Positions 8,957 to 17,179 of a DNA stretch of 64,000 nucleotides are shown in pieces. Origin of the DNA: Bifidobacterium breve. GTDB taxonomy: Bacteria > Actinomycetota > Actinomycetes > Nanopelagicales > Nanopelagicaceae. The position numbers were made by a program, and so were the translations under genes. The stretch is from assembly GCA_945860245.1 (NCBI GenBank), contig CAMAPO010000001.1:144434-208433 (forward strand). The letters are read 5' to 3'. The notes under the pieces were generated by a model. It had not been told where the DNA came from, did no database searches, and saw only the letters and a list, made by a program, of their open reading frames with translations. Each line of letters begins with the position of its first letter. The stretch's first letter is position 1.

Positions 8957-10324
8957 ATGGTTGAAGCTAGGCGTAATACCTTTAAATCTCCCAAGCCGGA
9001 TGCTGTGCGCTTGCTTGTTTATGATATTTTGCGAGAGGTTAATCGCTCTGATGGATATTCAAATTTACTTCTTCCTCAAGCACTTTCTGGTTCTAATTTC
9101 GAACAGCGCGATAAAGGTTTTGCTACCGAGTTGCTTTATGGCACGTTACGGATGCAGGGTCGACATGACTATATTGCGGCGCAAGTTTCAGATCGCCCAT
9201 GGAGTGAGGTGGATGCGGGGATAGTTGATGTTGTTCGACTTGGCGCCCACCAACTATTTGAAATGCGAGTTCCATCTCATGCCGCAGTTTCAGCGACAGT
9301 TGAATTAGCGCGTAAGGTGATCGGTGAATCGAAAGCCTCCTTTGTAAACGCCTTGCTTCGCAAGATGAGTGCAAAAACCTTGGATGAGTGGTTAGAGCCG
9401 GCTCAATTTTTATCAGATCCGATAGAGCGTCTATCCATTATCTACTCTCATCCACAATGGATAGTCTCGGCTTACTTTGACTTACTTCGTGACTTCGCAG
9501 AGGTTGAATCTCTCTTATCTGCAAATAATCTGGCTGCGACTCCAACAATTGTCTGGTGGCCAGGTAGATCTAGTGCGCAAGAACTTATCTCTCTCGGAGG
9601 CGAACCCACGAAGTATTCGGATTACGGATTAAAATTTGATAGCGCTCCTTCCACTCTTGAAGCGGTTCGCCATCGCAGGGCTGGCGTGCAAGATGAAGGA
9701 TCGCAACTTGTGGCACAGATCTTTGCCAGAGTTGCAGCTGAGAGTGATAACTGGCTCGATCTTTGTTCAGGACCTGGCGGTAAAGCTGCACTTTTATCTT
9801 CTATAGCAAAAGAGAGCGGTAAAAAGTTTACAGCTAATGAAATATCCGCCCCGCGTGCAAAGTTGGTCGAGCAAGTTATTGGTGGTGCGCGAGTTTTAGT
9901 AGGCGATGGACGTGAAATAAATTCATTGGGGGAGAAGTTCGGAGCGGTCTTAGCAGATGTGCCGTGTACCGGACTTGGAGCCTTACGCAGACGTCCTGAA
10001 GTTCGATGGCGTCGCACAGTCAGCGATTTACGCGAGTTGACTCAGTTACAACGAGATCTCTCCGATGCCGCCATTTCAGTGTTAGAAGATGGCGGGTACT
10101 TTGGTTATGCAACGTGTTCGCCGCACCTAGCAGAAACTAGCATTGCAGTAAGCGATATCTTACGTAAATATCCGGAACTTGAGTTAGTCGATCTCCAGCC
10201 CTACCTTCCACCAGGGTTAGAGCAAGCGCTACGCGATAAATCGCTCTCTTTATGGACCCATCGCCACGAAACGGATGCCATGTTTCTTGCAGTTTTTCGC
10301 AAGAAGTTAGCCAATGAGAAATAG
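8957..10324 (+). CDS. rsmB: 16S rRNA (cytosine-967-C5)-methyltransferase RsmB/Sun
   Basis: 455 residues. The N-terminal NusB-like RNA-binding domain (about 15-140, RLLVYDILREVNRS to ASFVNALLRKM) is followed by a SAM-dependent methyltransferase. The latter has LDLCSGPGGKAALL for SAM binding, the catalytic-type DVPCTGLGALRRRPEVRWR and YATCSPHL with the second cysteine. It probably makes m5C in 16S rRNA. It starts 2 bases after fmt. Its TAG stop (10322-10324) forms the start of the predicted rpe -10 element. Confidence 0.93.
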   Translation: MVEARRNTFKSPKPDAVRLLVYDILREVNRSDGYSNLLLPQALSGSNFEQRDKGFATELLYGTLRMQGRHDYIAAQVSDRPWSEVDAGIVDVVRLGAHQLFEMRVPSHAAVSATVELARKVIGESKASFVNALLRKMSAKTLDEWLEPAQFLSDPIERLSIIYSHPQWIVSAYFDLLRDFAEVESLLSANNLAATPTIVWWPGRSSAQELISLGGEPTKYSDYGLKFDSAPSTLEAVRHRRAGVQDEGSQLVAQIFARVAAESDNWLDLCSGPGGKAALLSSIAKESGKKFTANEISAPRAKLVEQVIGGARVLVGDGREINSLGEKFGAVLADVPCTGLGALRRRPEVRWRRTVSDLRELTQLQRDLSDAAISVLEDGGYFGYATCSPHLAETSIAVSDILRKYPELELVDLQPYLPPGLEQALRDKSLSLWTHRHETDAMFLAVFRKKLANEK

Positions 10325-10327
10325 GAT
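10322..10327 (+). promoter_or_regulatory. -10 element TAGGAT of a leaderless promoter for rpe
   Basis: TAGGAT ends 6 bases before the GTG at 10334, and its first three bases are the rsmB stop codon. An ATG at 10328 directly follows the element and would lie upstream of the predicted transcript start, so this site argues for the GTG as the rpe start. Confidence 0.5.
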
Positions 10328-10333
10328 ATGCAC

Positions 10334-10993
10334 GTGTATCACGATCTGCGAATAACGCCAAGTATTTTAAACGCCGATCACACCAATCTGAGTGCAGAAA
10401 TCGCGAAGATTGCAGTTGACTCAGATCTTATTCATTTAGATATTATGGATAATCTCTTCGTTCCAAACGCAACTTGGGATTTTGCTGCGGCTGAGAAAAT
10501 TATCGCCAACTGCCCGATTCCAGTTGATGCGCATCTGATGATTAACGATGTTGATCGCATCGCTCTTGACTATGCTCACGCCGGTGCCGGTAGCGTAACT
10601 ATCCATATTGAGGCGGCTCAGACCCCGACACAAACTTTAAGAAATCTCCGCAAGATCGGAGCGCGCGCAGGAATGGCGCTGAAGCCCGGTACAGATATTG
10701 AAAGTTATGCAGATCTCTTGGATGAAATTGATATGTTACTGATTATGACTGTTGAGCCTGGCTTCGGTGGGCAGAAATTTATGGCAGATATGATGGATAA
10801 AGTTCGTAAATCTAAGGTTTTAATTGGCGATAGGCCGATATGGATTCAGGTTGACGGCGGGGTTTCTATGGAAACTATCGCGATCGCACGTGAGGCAGGT
10901 GCGGATACTTTCGTCGCTGGCTCTGCGGTATTTAACTCGCCAGATCCTGCTGAGATGGTGAAAATGCTGCGACATCGCGCAAGTGATCTCTAG
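10334..10993 (+). CDS. rpe: Ribulose-phosphate 3-epimerase
   Basis: Interconverts ribulose 5-phosphate and xylulose 5-phosphate in the pentose phosphate pathway. 219 residues from the GTG at 10334 (221 if the ATG at 10328 is used). Seen: ITPSILNADHTNL, HLDIMDNLFVPN with metal-binding His and Asp (the usual MDG reads MDN), DAHLMI, and VEPGFGGQKF with the phosphate-contacting glycines. The TIM-barrel length is normal. The start choice follows from the -10 element at 10322. Confidence 0.95.
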   Translation: MYHDLRITPSILNADHTNLSAEIAKIAVDSDLIHLDIMDNLFVPNATWDFAAAEKIIANCPIPVDAHLMINDVDRIALDYAHAGAGSVTIHIEAAQTPTQTLRNLRKIGARAGMALKPGTDIESYADLLDEIDMLLIMTVEPGFGGQKFMADMMDKVRKSKVLIGDRPIWIQVDGGVSMETIAIAREAGADTFVAGSAVFNSPDPAEMVKMLRHRASDL

Positions 10994-10999
10994 TAAACT
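10994..10999 (+). promoter_or_regulatory. -10 element TAAACT of a leaderless promoter for hisE
   Basis: TAAACT follows the rpe stop codon directly and ends 6 bases before the hisE ATG at 11006. Confidence 0.55.
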
Positions 11000-11005
11000 C
11001 AAGGT

Positions 11006-11269
11006 ATGAAATCTTTTGATCAGCTCTGGGATGAACTCTCACAAAAGGTCGCAACCGGGGACCCAACCTCAGGCACAGTCGTTGAGGTAAACGCGGGCGT
11101 GCACGCGATCGGAAAGAAGATTCTCGAAGAGGCCGGTGAGGTTTGGTTAGCCGCAGAACATGAAAGCGATGAAGCCCTAGCTGAAGAAATTAGTCAACTT
11201 ATTTATCACCTACAGGCGCTGATGTTGGCCCGTGGATTAAGCCCTACTGACATTTATCGCTACCTATAG
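11006..11269 (+). CDS. hisE: Phosphoribosyl-ATP pyrophosphohydrolase
   Basis: Second step of histidine synthesis: hydrolyses phosphoribosyl-ATP to phosphoribosyl-AMP. 87 residues, a MazG-like all-alpha enzyme. The metal-binding signature is seen in [33 protein letters not shown]. It stands apart from HisI, as usual in actinobacteria, and is followed 12 bases later by hisG, the enzyme before it in the pathway. Mycobacteria show the same hisE-hisG pair. Confidence 0.95.
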   Translation: MKSFDQLWDELSQKVATGDPTSGTVVEVNAGVHAIGKKILEEAGEVWLAAEHESDEALAEEISQLIYHLQALMLARGLSPTDIYRYL

Positions 11270-11281
11270 AATCGAGTTACA

Positions 11282-12127
11282 GTGTTAAAGATTGCAGTTC
11301 CCAATAAAGGTTCGCTTGCAGATGCCTCAATAGAGATTCTTAAAGAGGCTGGGTATAGACAGCGAGTAGATTCGCGCGACCTAGTTTTGAGTGATCCAGA
11401 AAATGGCGTCGAGTTTTATTATCTGCGTCCGCGCGATATCGCGTTATATGTAGGCTCAGGCGAATTAGAGGCCGGTATTACTGGAAGAGATTTACTGATT
11501 GACTCCGCAGCAGATGCGAAAGAGATTCTGGCGCTAGATTTTGGTGGTTCAACATTTCGCTTCGCCGGACCTGCAGCAAAGAGTTGGAAGGTGGAAGATC
11601 TTTCAGGTAAGAGAGTTGCCACCGCATACCCTGGTTTGGTGGAGAGCTATTTATCTAAGTTAGGAATTAGCGCGAGCGTCGTGCGACTCGATGGAGCAGT
11701 TGAAAGTAGTGTGCGTCTCGGAGTTGCTGATGTGATCGCCGACGTTGTGAGCACAGGTAATACTCTGAAACAGGCTGGATTATCAATCTTTGGAGATCCG
11801 ATATTGCGGAGTGAAGCGATTCTTATCTCGCGCCAAGGAATTGGTTTACCAGATGAGCTAGAAATTCTCTTGCGCCGTCTGCAAGGTGTAGTAACTGCAA
11901 GACAGTATGTTCTACTTGATTACGATATCCCGCGAGTTAGCGTGGATCAAGCGTGTGCAATTACACCCGGGTTAGAGTCACCGACAATTTCACCACTTCA
12001 GAAAGAAGATTGGGTAGCAGTGCGCGCAATGGTCTTGCGTAAAGATACCAACCGATTGATGGATGAACTTTGGGCGCTCGGAGCACGGGGAATATTAGTA
12101 ACCGATATCCACGCGTGCCGTCTATAA
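11282..12127 (+). CDS. hisG: ATP phosphoribosyltransferase, long form
   Basis: First committed step of histidine synthesis, joining ATP and PRPP. 281 residues: catalytic domains in 1-205 (KIAVPNKGSLADASIEILKEAGY; GVADVIADVVSTGNTL binds PRPP) and a C-terminal ACT-like regulatory domain (about 210-281) ending in GARGILVTDIHACRL. The long form is feedback-inhibited by histidine and needs no HisZ. The start is GTG; TAGAAT at 11267-11272, which includes the hisE stop, lies 9 bases upstream and could be a weak internal -10. It converges with serB, overlapping by 6 bases. Confidence 0.95.
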   Translation: MLKIAVPNKGSLADASIEILKEAGYRQRVDSRDLVLSDPENGVEFYYLRPRDIALYVGSGELEAGITGRDLLIDSAADAKEILALDFGGSTFRFAGPAAKSWKVEDLSGKRVATAYPGLVESYLSKLGISASVVRLDGAVESSVRLGVADVIADVVSTGNTLKQAGLSIFGDPILRSEAILISRQGIGLPDELEILLRRLQGVVTARQYVLLDYDIPRVSVDQACAITPGLESPTISPLQKEDWVAVRAMVLRKDTNRLMDELWALGARGILVTDIHACRL

Positions 12128-13369
12128 AGAGTCTAAATCTTCCACTTCTTCGCGGGTAATTCCTAATAAGTAAAGAACTGAATCTAAGTAAGGAGCAGTA
12201 ACAGAACTATCTGCAGCTGCTTTAACCGCAGGTTTTGCATTAAAAGCAATTCCTAGACCAGCTAGCGCGATCATATCTAGGTCATTTGCGCCGTCTCCGA
12301 TCGCTATTGTCTGCTCCAGCGCAATTGAATGAAGTGCGGCAAATTCGCGTAAGGCGGCTGCTTTTCCGGCACGATCGATAATTGGACCAGAGAGTGCGCC
12401 AGTAAGTTTTCCGTCAACGATCTCCAAATTATTAGCTCGCATATGCGCAATCCCCAGCTCCGCCATTAAGGGAGCGATAACTGGTTCGAAACCACCAGAG
12501 ACGAGTGCGACGTGATGGCCTAGTTTGTGCAAGGTACGAATTAAGGTGCGAGCACCGGGAGTTAGCGATATCTCACTCTGAACTTCCGTTAGCACTGATG
12601 CCGGCAGACCTTTTAATAGAGCAACTCGGGCGCGCAAACTATCTGCGAAATCCAACTCGCCACGCATCGCTGACTCCGTTATCGCGGCTATTTCTGCGCC
12701 CTTACCCGCCCTAGCGCCTAAGAGTTCGATAACCTCCTGCTGAATTAGGGTTGAGTCAACATCCATAACCACCAGCTTTTTCGCCCAACGCATTAGCCCG
12801 CCGGGAGAGATTGCGATATCAATTGAGTTTTCAATACCAACGCGCGCCAGCTCTGTGCGCAACTTGCTTTGCTCAACACCCGAGACGGTAAATTCGATAG
12901 CGGTGACTGGGTAACTTGCAGTTCGGTGAATCCGCTCAATATTTCCATCATTGATGGCGATTGCACTTGCCACAGCGTTTATCGCGCTCGGCTTCAATTC
13001 TTGGGCCAGGATTACTACGTGCAGAAGAGATTTTTTCACATCAATATCCGTGGCGCCACTGATTTCAAAGGCGGAGGCGATGTCCACGCCAAGTGTCGCG
13101 GCACATTCTTCCAAATCGCTCTCAATCGCTGCCGCATGCGCCGGCGCACAAGAGATGAGGACAGTCAAAATAACTCTTCCACGTATAACGACCTGTTCAA
13201 TATCTAGGATGTTTACTGCAAAGGGGGAAAGGGTTTGAAAAAGGGTCTCGGTTATTCCGGGCTTATCTACTCCGGAGAGGAGGATTAGACCAGTAAATTG
13301 CTCATTTTTATCCTTGATAACCATATTGAGGAGAAGATTAGCGTGAATCACAGGCGATAAGACTGGCAT
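12122..13369 (-). CDS. serB: Phosphoserine phosphatase with two ACT domains (SerB2 type)
   Basis: Last step of serine synthesis. Up to 415 residues: two N-terminal ACT-like domains (about 25-100 and 115-185) for amino-acid sensing, then a HAD phosphatase with VMDVDSTLIQQEV (catalytic Asp203 and Asp205) and AIGDGANDLDMIALAGLGIAF. The architecture matches mycobacterial SerB2, whose neighbour is also an ABC ATPase, as here. The start is uncertain: the ATG at 13324 (MVIKDKNEQFTG) fits the family better than the first ATG, because the first 15 residues have no counterpart there; TAATCT lies 10 bases upstream of that ATG. Confidence 0.93.
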   Translation of the reverse strand: MPVLSPVIHANLLLNMVIKDKNEQFTGLILLSGVDKPGITETLFQTLSPFAVNILDIEQVVIRGRVILTVLISCAPAHAAAIESDLEECAATLGVDIASAFEISGATDIDVKKSLLHVVILAQELKPSAINAVASAIAINDGNIERIHRTASYPVTAIEFTVSGVEQSKLRTELARVGIENSIDIAISPGGLMRWAKKLVVMDVDSTLIQQEVIELLGARAGKGAEIAAITESAMRGELDFADSLRARVALLKGLPASVLTEVQSEISLTPGARTLIRTLHKLGHHVALVSGGFEPVIAPLMAELGIAHMRANNLEIVDGKLTGALSGPIIDRAGKAAALREFAALHSIALEQTIAIGDGANDLDMIALAGLGIAFNAKPAVKAAADSSVTAPYLDSVLYLLGITREEVEDLDSL

Positions 13370-13396
13370 TTACGATGATTCGTCAATGATTAGCGC

Positions 13397-13402
13397 TATC
13401 TT
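13397..13402 (+). promoter_or_regulatory. Possible -10 element TATCTT for the ABC ATPase gene
   Basis: TATCTT ends 8 bases before the ATG at 13411, in the 41-base gap between divergent serB and this gene. The spacing is 2 bases longer than elsewhere, so the transcript may have a very short leader. Confidence 0.4.
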
Positions 13403-13410
13403 TTTCATCT

Positions 13411-14208
13411 ATGGATGCAACGGGTGAATTGACGGTGCTATCAATGCACGGGGTAAAGGTCACCCGTGGCCAGCGAACAATTTTGGGCCCGATAGATTTT
13501 CAGATCCGAAGTGGCGAACGTTGGGTGATCCTTGGCCCCAACGGTGCAGGCAAATCTACGCTGTTAAACATTTTAGCCACTCGAATCTTTCCAACATCCG
13601 GAACGGTAAAAATTCTTGAACAAGAGATGGGCAGAGTAGATCTCTTTGAATTGCGTACTCGCATTGGGGTTTGTGCAACGCTAACTGCGGAGAATATTCC
13701 TGATGACGAGCTAGTGCGTGATGTAGTGCTCACCGCGGCGTACGCAGTATTGGGGCGATGGAATGAAGAATATGATCTTTGGGACGAATCACGCGCAGTG
13801 GCGTTGCTAACCACTTTCGGGGTGCGCGATATGGCAGATCGTCGTTACTACACATTAAGTGATGGTGAGAAAAAACGGGTACAGATTGCGCGTGCTCTTA
13901 TGTGTGATCCGGAACTTCTTCTCTTAGATGAGCCAACTGCAGGACTGGATTTGGGGGGACGCGAAGATTTGCTACGTCGCTTCGCCGCCTTTTCCTCAGA
14001 TCCGTTGGCTCCCGCAAGCATCGTTGTCACTCACCATATCGAAGAGATTCCGATCGGCACTACACACGCTTTGATAATCAAAAACGGAACCATTGCTGTT
14101 TCTGGTCCGGTAGCAGATGTGATTACCACGGAGCATATGAGTGCGGTCTTCGGAATCAATATCGAGGTAAGTTCGGCAAATGGAAGGTTTTTTGCACGAA
14201 GCTCATGA
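13411..14208 (+). CDS. ABC-type ATP-binding protein, orphan
   Basis: 265-residue single nucleotide-binding domain: Walker A GPNGAGKSTLLNI, signature LSDGEKKRVQIARAL (usually LSGGE), Walker B LLLLDEPTAG, switch His in VVTHHIEEIP. No permease gene is nearby, so the substrate and partner are unknown. An ABC ATPase beside serB is also found in mycobacteria, which suggests an old conserved pairing. The C-terminal stretch (GTIAVSGPVADVITTEHMSAVFG) resembles molybdate/iron-type ATPases of the ModF/FepC kind, but this does not fix the function. It overlaps ung as ATGA. Confidence 0.88.
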   Translation: MDATGELTVLSMHGVKVTRGQRTILGPIDFQIRSGERWVILGPNGAGKSTLLNILATRIFPTSGTVKILEQEMGRVDLFELRTRIGVCATLTAENIPDDELVRDVVLTAAYAVLGRWNEEYDLWDESRAVALLTTFGVRDMADRRYYTLSDGEKKRVQIARALMCDPELLLLDEPTAGLDLGGREDLLRRFAAFSSDPLAPASIVVTHHIEEIPIGTTHALIIKNGTIAVSGPVADVITTEHMSAVFGINIEVSSANGRFFARSS

Positions 14209-14849
14209 AGTTTCGTGAGCAGCTGCATCCATCTTGGAGAAAATTATTGCAGCAGGATTTGACACTTTTAGATGAGATTGAAGAGAAGATCGCACTAGAA
14301 AAATATTTGCCAGTTCATGGTTTGGTCATGCGCGCACTCTCTTTCGATTTCAGCGCTGCGAAAGTCCTGATACTTGGCCAAGATCCCTATCCCAACCCGA
14401 TTTATCCAACTGGATTAGCCTTTTCGGTTCCATCTGATGCGGTGAGAATTCCTTCTTCACTAAAAAATATATTTAAGGAACTGCACTCAGATCTAAATAT
14501 CTCTCCTTCCGGAAGTGGTGATTTATCGCCTTGGGCCAACCAAGGAGTGGTCCTGTTAAATCGCACCTTAACCTGTCAATCCGGTGAAAGTAATTCACAT
14601 CTCGACCTTGGCTGGAGGACTTTTACTGAGCGCTGTGTTGAGCTACTGGCAGAAGCCGGAGTAGTAGCGATCCTTTGGGGAAATAACGCGCAAGAATGCA
14701 GCAAATATTTCGCAGCAGATAAGTTGATTGCTTCGCCACATCCGAGCCCACTATCGGCACATCGTGGCTTCTTTGGATCCAAGCCCTTTAGCCGAGCAAA
14801 CTCCGCACTGATTGCTACAGGTAAAACTCCGATCGATTGGTCTCTATAA
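14205..14849 (+). CDS. ung: Uracil-DNA glycosylase, family 1
   Basis: Removes uracil from DNA. 214 residues. The water-activating motif reads GQDPYPNPIYPTGLAFSVP; E. coli has GQDPYHGP, and the PYP variant occurs in other actinobacterial Ung proteins as far as I know. The C-terminal DNA-intercalation motif HPSPLSAHRGFFG is intact. Translationally coupled to the preceding ABC ATPase gene. A hairpin terminator follows 4 bases after the stop. Confidence 0.94.
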   Translation: MKFREQLHPSWRKLLQQDLTLLDEIEEKIALEKYLPVHGLVMRALSFDFSAAKVLILGQDPYPNPIYPTGLAFSVPSDAVRIPSSLKNIFKELHSDLNISPSGSGDLSPWANQGVVLLNRTLTCQSGESNSHLDLGWRTFTERCVELLAEAGVVAILWGNNAQECSKYFAADKLIASPHPSPLSAHRGFFGSKPFSRANSALIATGKTPIDWSL

Positions 14850-14852
14850 AGC

Positions 14853-14886
14853 GCAACGCCCTGCAGAACAATCCACAGGGCGTTGC
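14853..14886 (+). terminator. Hairpin between convergent ung and NCS2 permease genes
   Basis: An 11-base perfect inverted repeat, GCAACGCCCTG (14853-14863) and its complement (14876-14886), with a 12-base loop. It sits between convergent genes and can act in both directions. The T-tract is weak on both sides, so termination may depend mainly on the stem. Confidence 0.75.
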
Positions 14887-14907
14887 TTAACTACTTTAAT
14901 TAACTAT

Positions 14908-16347
14908 CTATCCCACCCAAGTATTAATTGGTGAAGATAGGAAGTAGACCATAAATAGGCCAGATACCAAGAGAAGAAGTGGATGCACTTCCTTGCCACG
15001 GCCCTGGATGTATCGGATAGCAACGTGTGTAACGAAGCCTGCGCCGATACCTACTGAGATGTTATATGTGAATGGCATCAAGATAATTGTTAAGAATGCT
15101 GGAATCGCGATTCCGTAATCATCCCAATCAATTGCCTTGATCTGTGCCATCATCAAGAAACCAACAATAACAAGTGCTGGAGTTGCCGCTTCATAGGGAA
15201 TAATTGCGACAAGTGGCGCTAGAAATGTTGTGAGGAGGAAGCAGATTCCTGTAACAACAGATGCTAAGCCAGTACGAGCGCCTTCTCCCACACCAGCAGC
15301 AGATTCTATATAGCTGGTATTGGATGAAATACTTCCGGCTCCTCCGGCTACTGCTGCAAGTGAGTCAACAAGAAGGATACGGTCGATATTTTCGACATTA
15401 CCATCTTTATCCGCAAGACCTGCTTCGTGGCCAATTGCAGTAACGGTTCCAACTGTGTCAAAGAAATCTGATAGCAGTAGGGTAAAGACCAGAAGGATGA
15501 CAGTAATCAACGGAACTCGATCGAGAGATCCGAAGAGATTAAATTGTCCCAAGAGAGAGAAATCTGGGGTCGCTACGATCTTCTCTGGCATAGCGGGAAC
15601 GTTTAGATTCCAGCCCTTTGGATTTACCGCTCCAGTTGCACCGTTAAATAGTGGGCCGATCTTTAGAGAGGTTTCAATCGCCACCGCCGCGACAGTTGCA
15701 ATTACAATTCCGATGAGGATTGCACCCTTAACCTTTTTCACGATCAAACCGATCGTAAGAAATAGACCGAGAGCAAATACGAGGATTGGCCAGCCAACCA
15801 GAGTTCCGCCATCGCCGAGAGTTACTGGAACCGGACCTGTGCCAGGTGTTTTACGAACGAAGCCGGCGTCAACCAGACCTATAAGTGCGATAAATAGACC
15901 AATTCCGACTGAGATAGCGATCTTCAACTGGGCTGGAACTGCCTTAAATACTGCGGTTCTAAATCCAGTGAGAACGAGGATGGTAATAATTATTCCCTCA
16001 AGAACAATTAGCCCCATGGCATCGGCCCAAGTCATTTGTGATGCGATACCTACCGCCACAAAGGTATTGAGACCTAATCCAGTTGCGATTGCTAGCGGGT
16101 ATTTACCGATTACTCCCATCAGAATGGTGAGCACACCTGCCATTAGCGCGGTCATCGCCGCAACAAGTGCAAGGTTCGGGGCATCTCCGCCGCCGATATA
16201 TTTTCCATCAACATCTTTTGAGAGACCGATGATTAGTGGATTAAGCGCCACGATATAAGCCATAGTGAAGAAGGTGACTATTCCGCCACGGACTTCTCTT
16301 CCTACTGTGGAGCCACGTTGTGATATTTTGAAATAACTATCGAGCAT
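14908..16347 (-). CDS. NCS2-family purine permease, AzgA/PbuG type
   Basis: 479-residue inner-membrane protein with about 12-14 hydrophobic segments. It resembles the AzgA/GhxP branch that imports adenine, guanine or hypoxanthine by proton symport: GGIVTFFTMAYIVALNPLIIGLS near the N terminus, GLGLNTFVAVGIASQMTWADAMGLIVLEG, DFFDTVGTVTAIGHEAGLADKDG and SSNTSYIESAAGVGEGARTGLASVVTG. The nearby apt gene (adenine salvage) fits purine uptake. AGGAAAGG lies 6 bases before the ATG. The gene overlaps the end of the upstream membrane-protein gene by 11 bases, and two hairpins lie just before its start. Confidence 0.88.
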   Translation of the reverse strand: MLDSYFKISQRGSTVGREVRGGIVTFFTMAYIVALNPLIIGLSKDVDGKYIGGGDAPNLALVAAMTALMAGVLTILMGVIGKYPLAIATGLGLNTFVAVGIASQMTWADAMGLIVLEGIIITILVLTGFRTAVFKAVPAQLKIAISVGIGLFIALIGLVDAGFVRKTPGTGPVPVTLGDGGTLVGWPILVFALGLFLTIGLIVKKVKGAILIGIVIATVAAVAIETSLKIGPLFNGATGAVNPKGWNLNVPAMPEKIVATPDFSLLGQFNLFGSLDRVPLITVILLVFTLLLSDFFDTVGTVTAIGHEAGLADKDGNVENIDRILLVDSLAAVAGGAGSISSNTSYIESAAGVGEGARTGLASVVTGICFLLTTFLAPLVAIIPYEAATPALVIVGFLMMAQIKAIDWDDYGIAIPAFLTIILMPFTYNISVGIGAGFVTHVAIRYIQGRGKEVHPLLLLVSGLFMVYFLSSPINTWVG

Positions 16348-17128
16348 GACGTGCCTTTCCTGATTTTGTTATCGGGGGTGGTTGCGACCCCGTGTGAAGT
16401 GACGGCTCACAGACCGAGGGATAAGAGCATCTAATCCGATTTTTGGGCGACTTCGAGGTAAGGCGCGCTACAACTCCGAAAGAGATTGCAACTGATTGAC
16501 CGATCAGCAGAGCAAAGAGCGCTGTGCCCAGCCCAATGCGACCCCCTAAGAGCGCGCCAATGATCAAAACTGTTACCTCGATACCCATTCGCACTCGTCC
16601 GACTCGTATACCGGTGCGGTTATGAACTCCCGTCATCGCGCCATCTCTCGGTCCCGAACCTAACCCGCAAGTTATATAAAGAGCGGATCCTATTCCAACC
16701 AGAGTGATTCCGAAGAGAGCTGAAGCAACCCCGCCCAAGAAGGTGGTTTGCAAAGGAAAGATCAACACACCAGTTTGTATCGATGCAGAAATGATTACGA
16801 TATTGCTGATAGTTCCAAACCCAGGACGCTCGCGTAGCGGAATCCAAATTAATAGAACTACAAAGCCTATATAAAAAGTAGCCCACCCTAAGGATAAGCC
16901 AGTCTTAAAACTCAACCCTTGGGCAAAGACTGTCCACGGAGCATTGCCCAAATTAGACTGCACAACTAAGGCATCGCCTAAACCGAAAAGAGCTAAACCA
17001 AAAAAGAGGATCAGAACTCGAGTGAAGGAAAGATCCCATAGATGTTTAGCCCGCCAAGGAGTAATTGGAACTGTCTTATGGGGGCGAAGATGGGAGATTA
17101 GGGCTTTAAAAGTCGAGCGCTTCTCCAT
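16337..17128 (-). CDS. YczE/YitT-like integral membrane protein
   Basis: 263 residues with about five or six hydrophobic segments. LGNAPWTVFAQGLSFKTGLSLG and the loop GLGSGPRDGAMTG are typical of the YczE branch of the YitT superfamily, whose biochemical role is not established. The last 40 residues after VARLTSKSP are polar, proline-rich and unlike a membrane protein; they run into the permease start. A leaderless-type -10 element precedes the ATG. It may be co-transcribed with the permease gene, suggesting a transport-linked role, but that is inference. Confidence 0.8.
   Translation of the reverse strand: MEKRSTFKALISHLRPHKTVPITPWRAKHLWDLSFTRVLILFFGLALFGLGDALVVQSNLGNAPWTVFAQGLSFKTGLSLGWATFYIGFVVLLIWIPLRERPGFGTISNIVIISASIQTGVLIFPLQTTFLGGVASALFGITLVGIGSALYITCGLGSGPRDGAMTGVHNRTGIRVGRVRMGIEVTVLIIGALLGGRIGLGTALFALLIGQSVAISFGVVARLTSKSPKNRIRCSYPSVCEPSLHTGSQPPPITKSGKARHAR
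16375..16411 (-). promoter_or_regulatory. Two small hairpins upstream of the purine permease gene
   Basis: In the minus-strand transcript, a 5-bp stem (16407-16411 with 16393-16397) is followed by a second 5-bp stem GGGGT/ACCCC (16387-16391 with 16375-16379). Both lie within the last 40 codons of the upstream gene and 28-64 bases before the permease ATG. They could form an RNA control element, but they match no purine riboswitch that I recognise. Confidence 0.3.
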
Positions 17129-17134
17129 TTGGGG

Positions 17135-17140
17135 AGTTTA
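17135..17140 (-). promoter_or_regulatory. -10 element TAAACT of a leaderless promoter for the YczE-like gene
   Basis: On the minus strand TAAACT ends 6 bases before the ATG (17128-17126). It lies back to back with the promoter of the divergent DUF554 gene. Confidence 0.55.
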
Positions 17141-17166
17141 TAGCAAGGGCTGCGAATTATTTCCCC

Positions 17167-17172
17167 TATTGT
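17167..17172 (+). promoter_or_regulatory. -10 element TATTGT of a leaderless promoter for the DUF554 gene
   Basis: TATTGT ends 7 bases before the ATG at 17180, in the 51-base divergent gap. No Shine-Dalgarno is seen. Confidence 0.5.
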
Positions 17173-17179
17173 TACCGCT

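Noticed and set aside
15320..16258. A 312-codon open frame on the plus strand opposite the purine permease gene
   Set aside because: It is antisense to a clear membrane transporter, its translation is low in conserved motifs and rich in Pro/Arg/Ile/Ser as expected from the reverse frame of hydrophobic codons, and it has no start signals.
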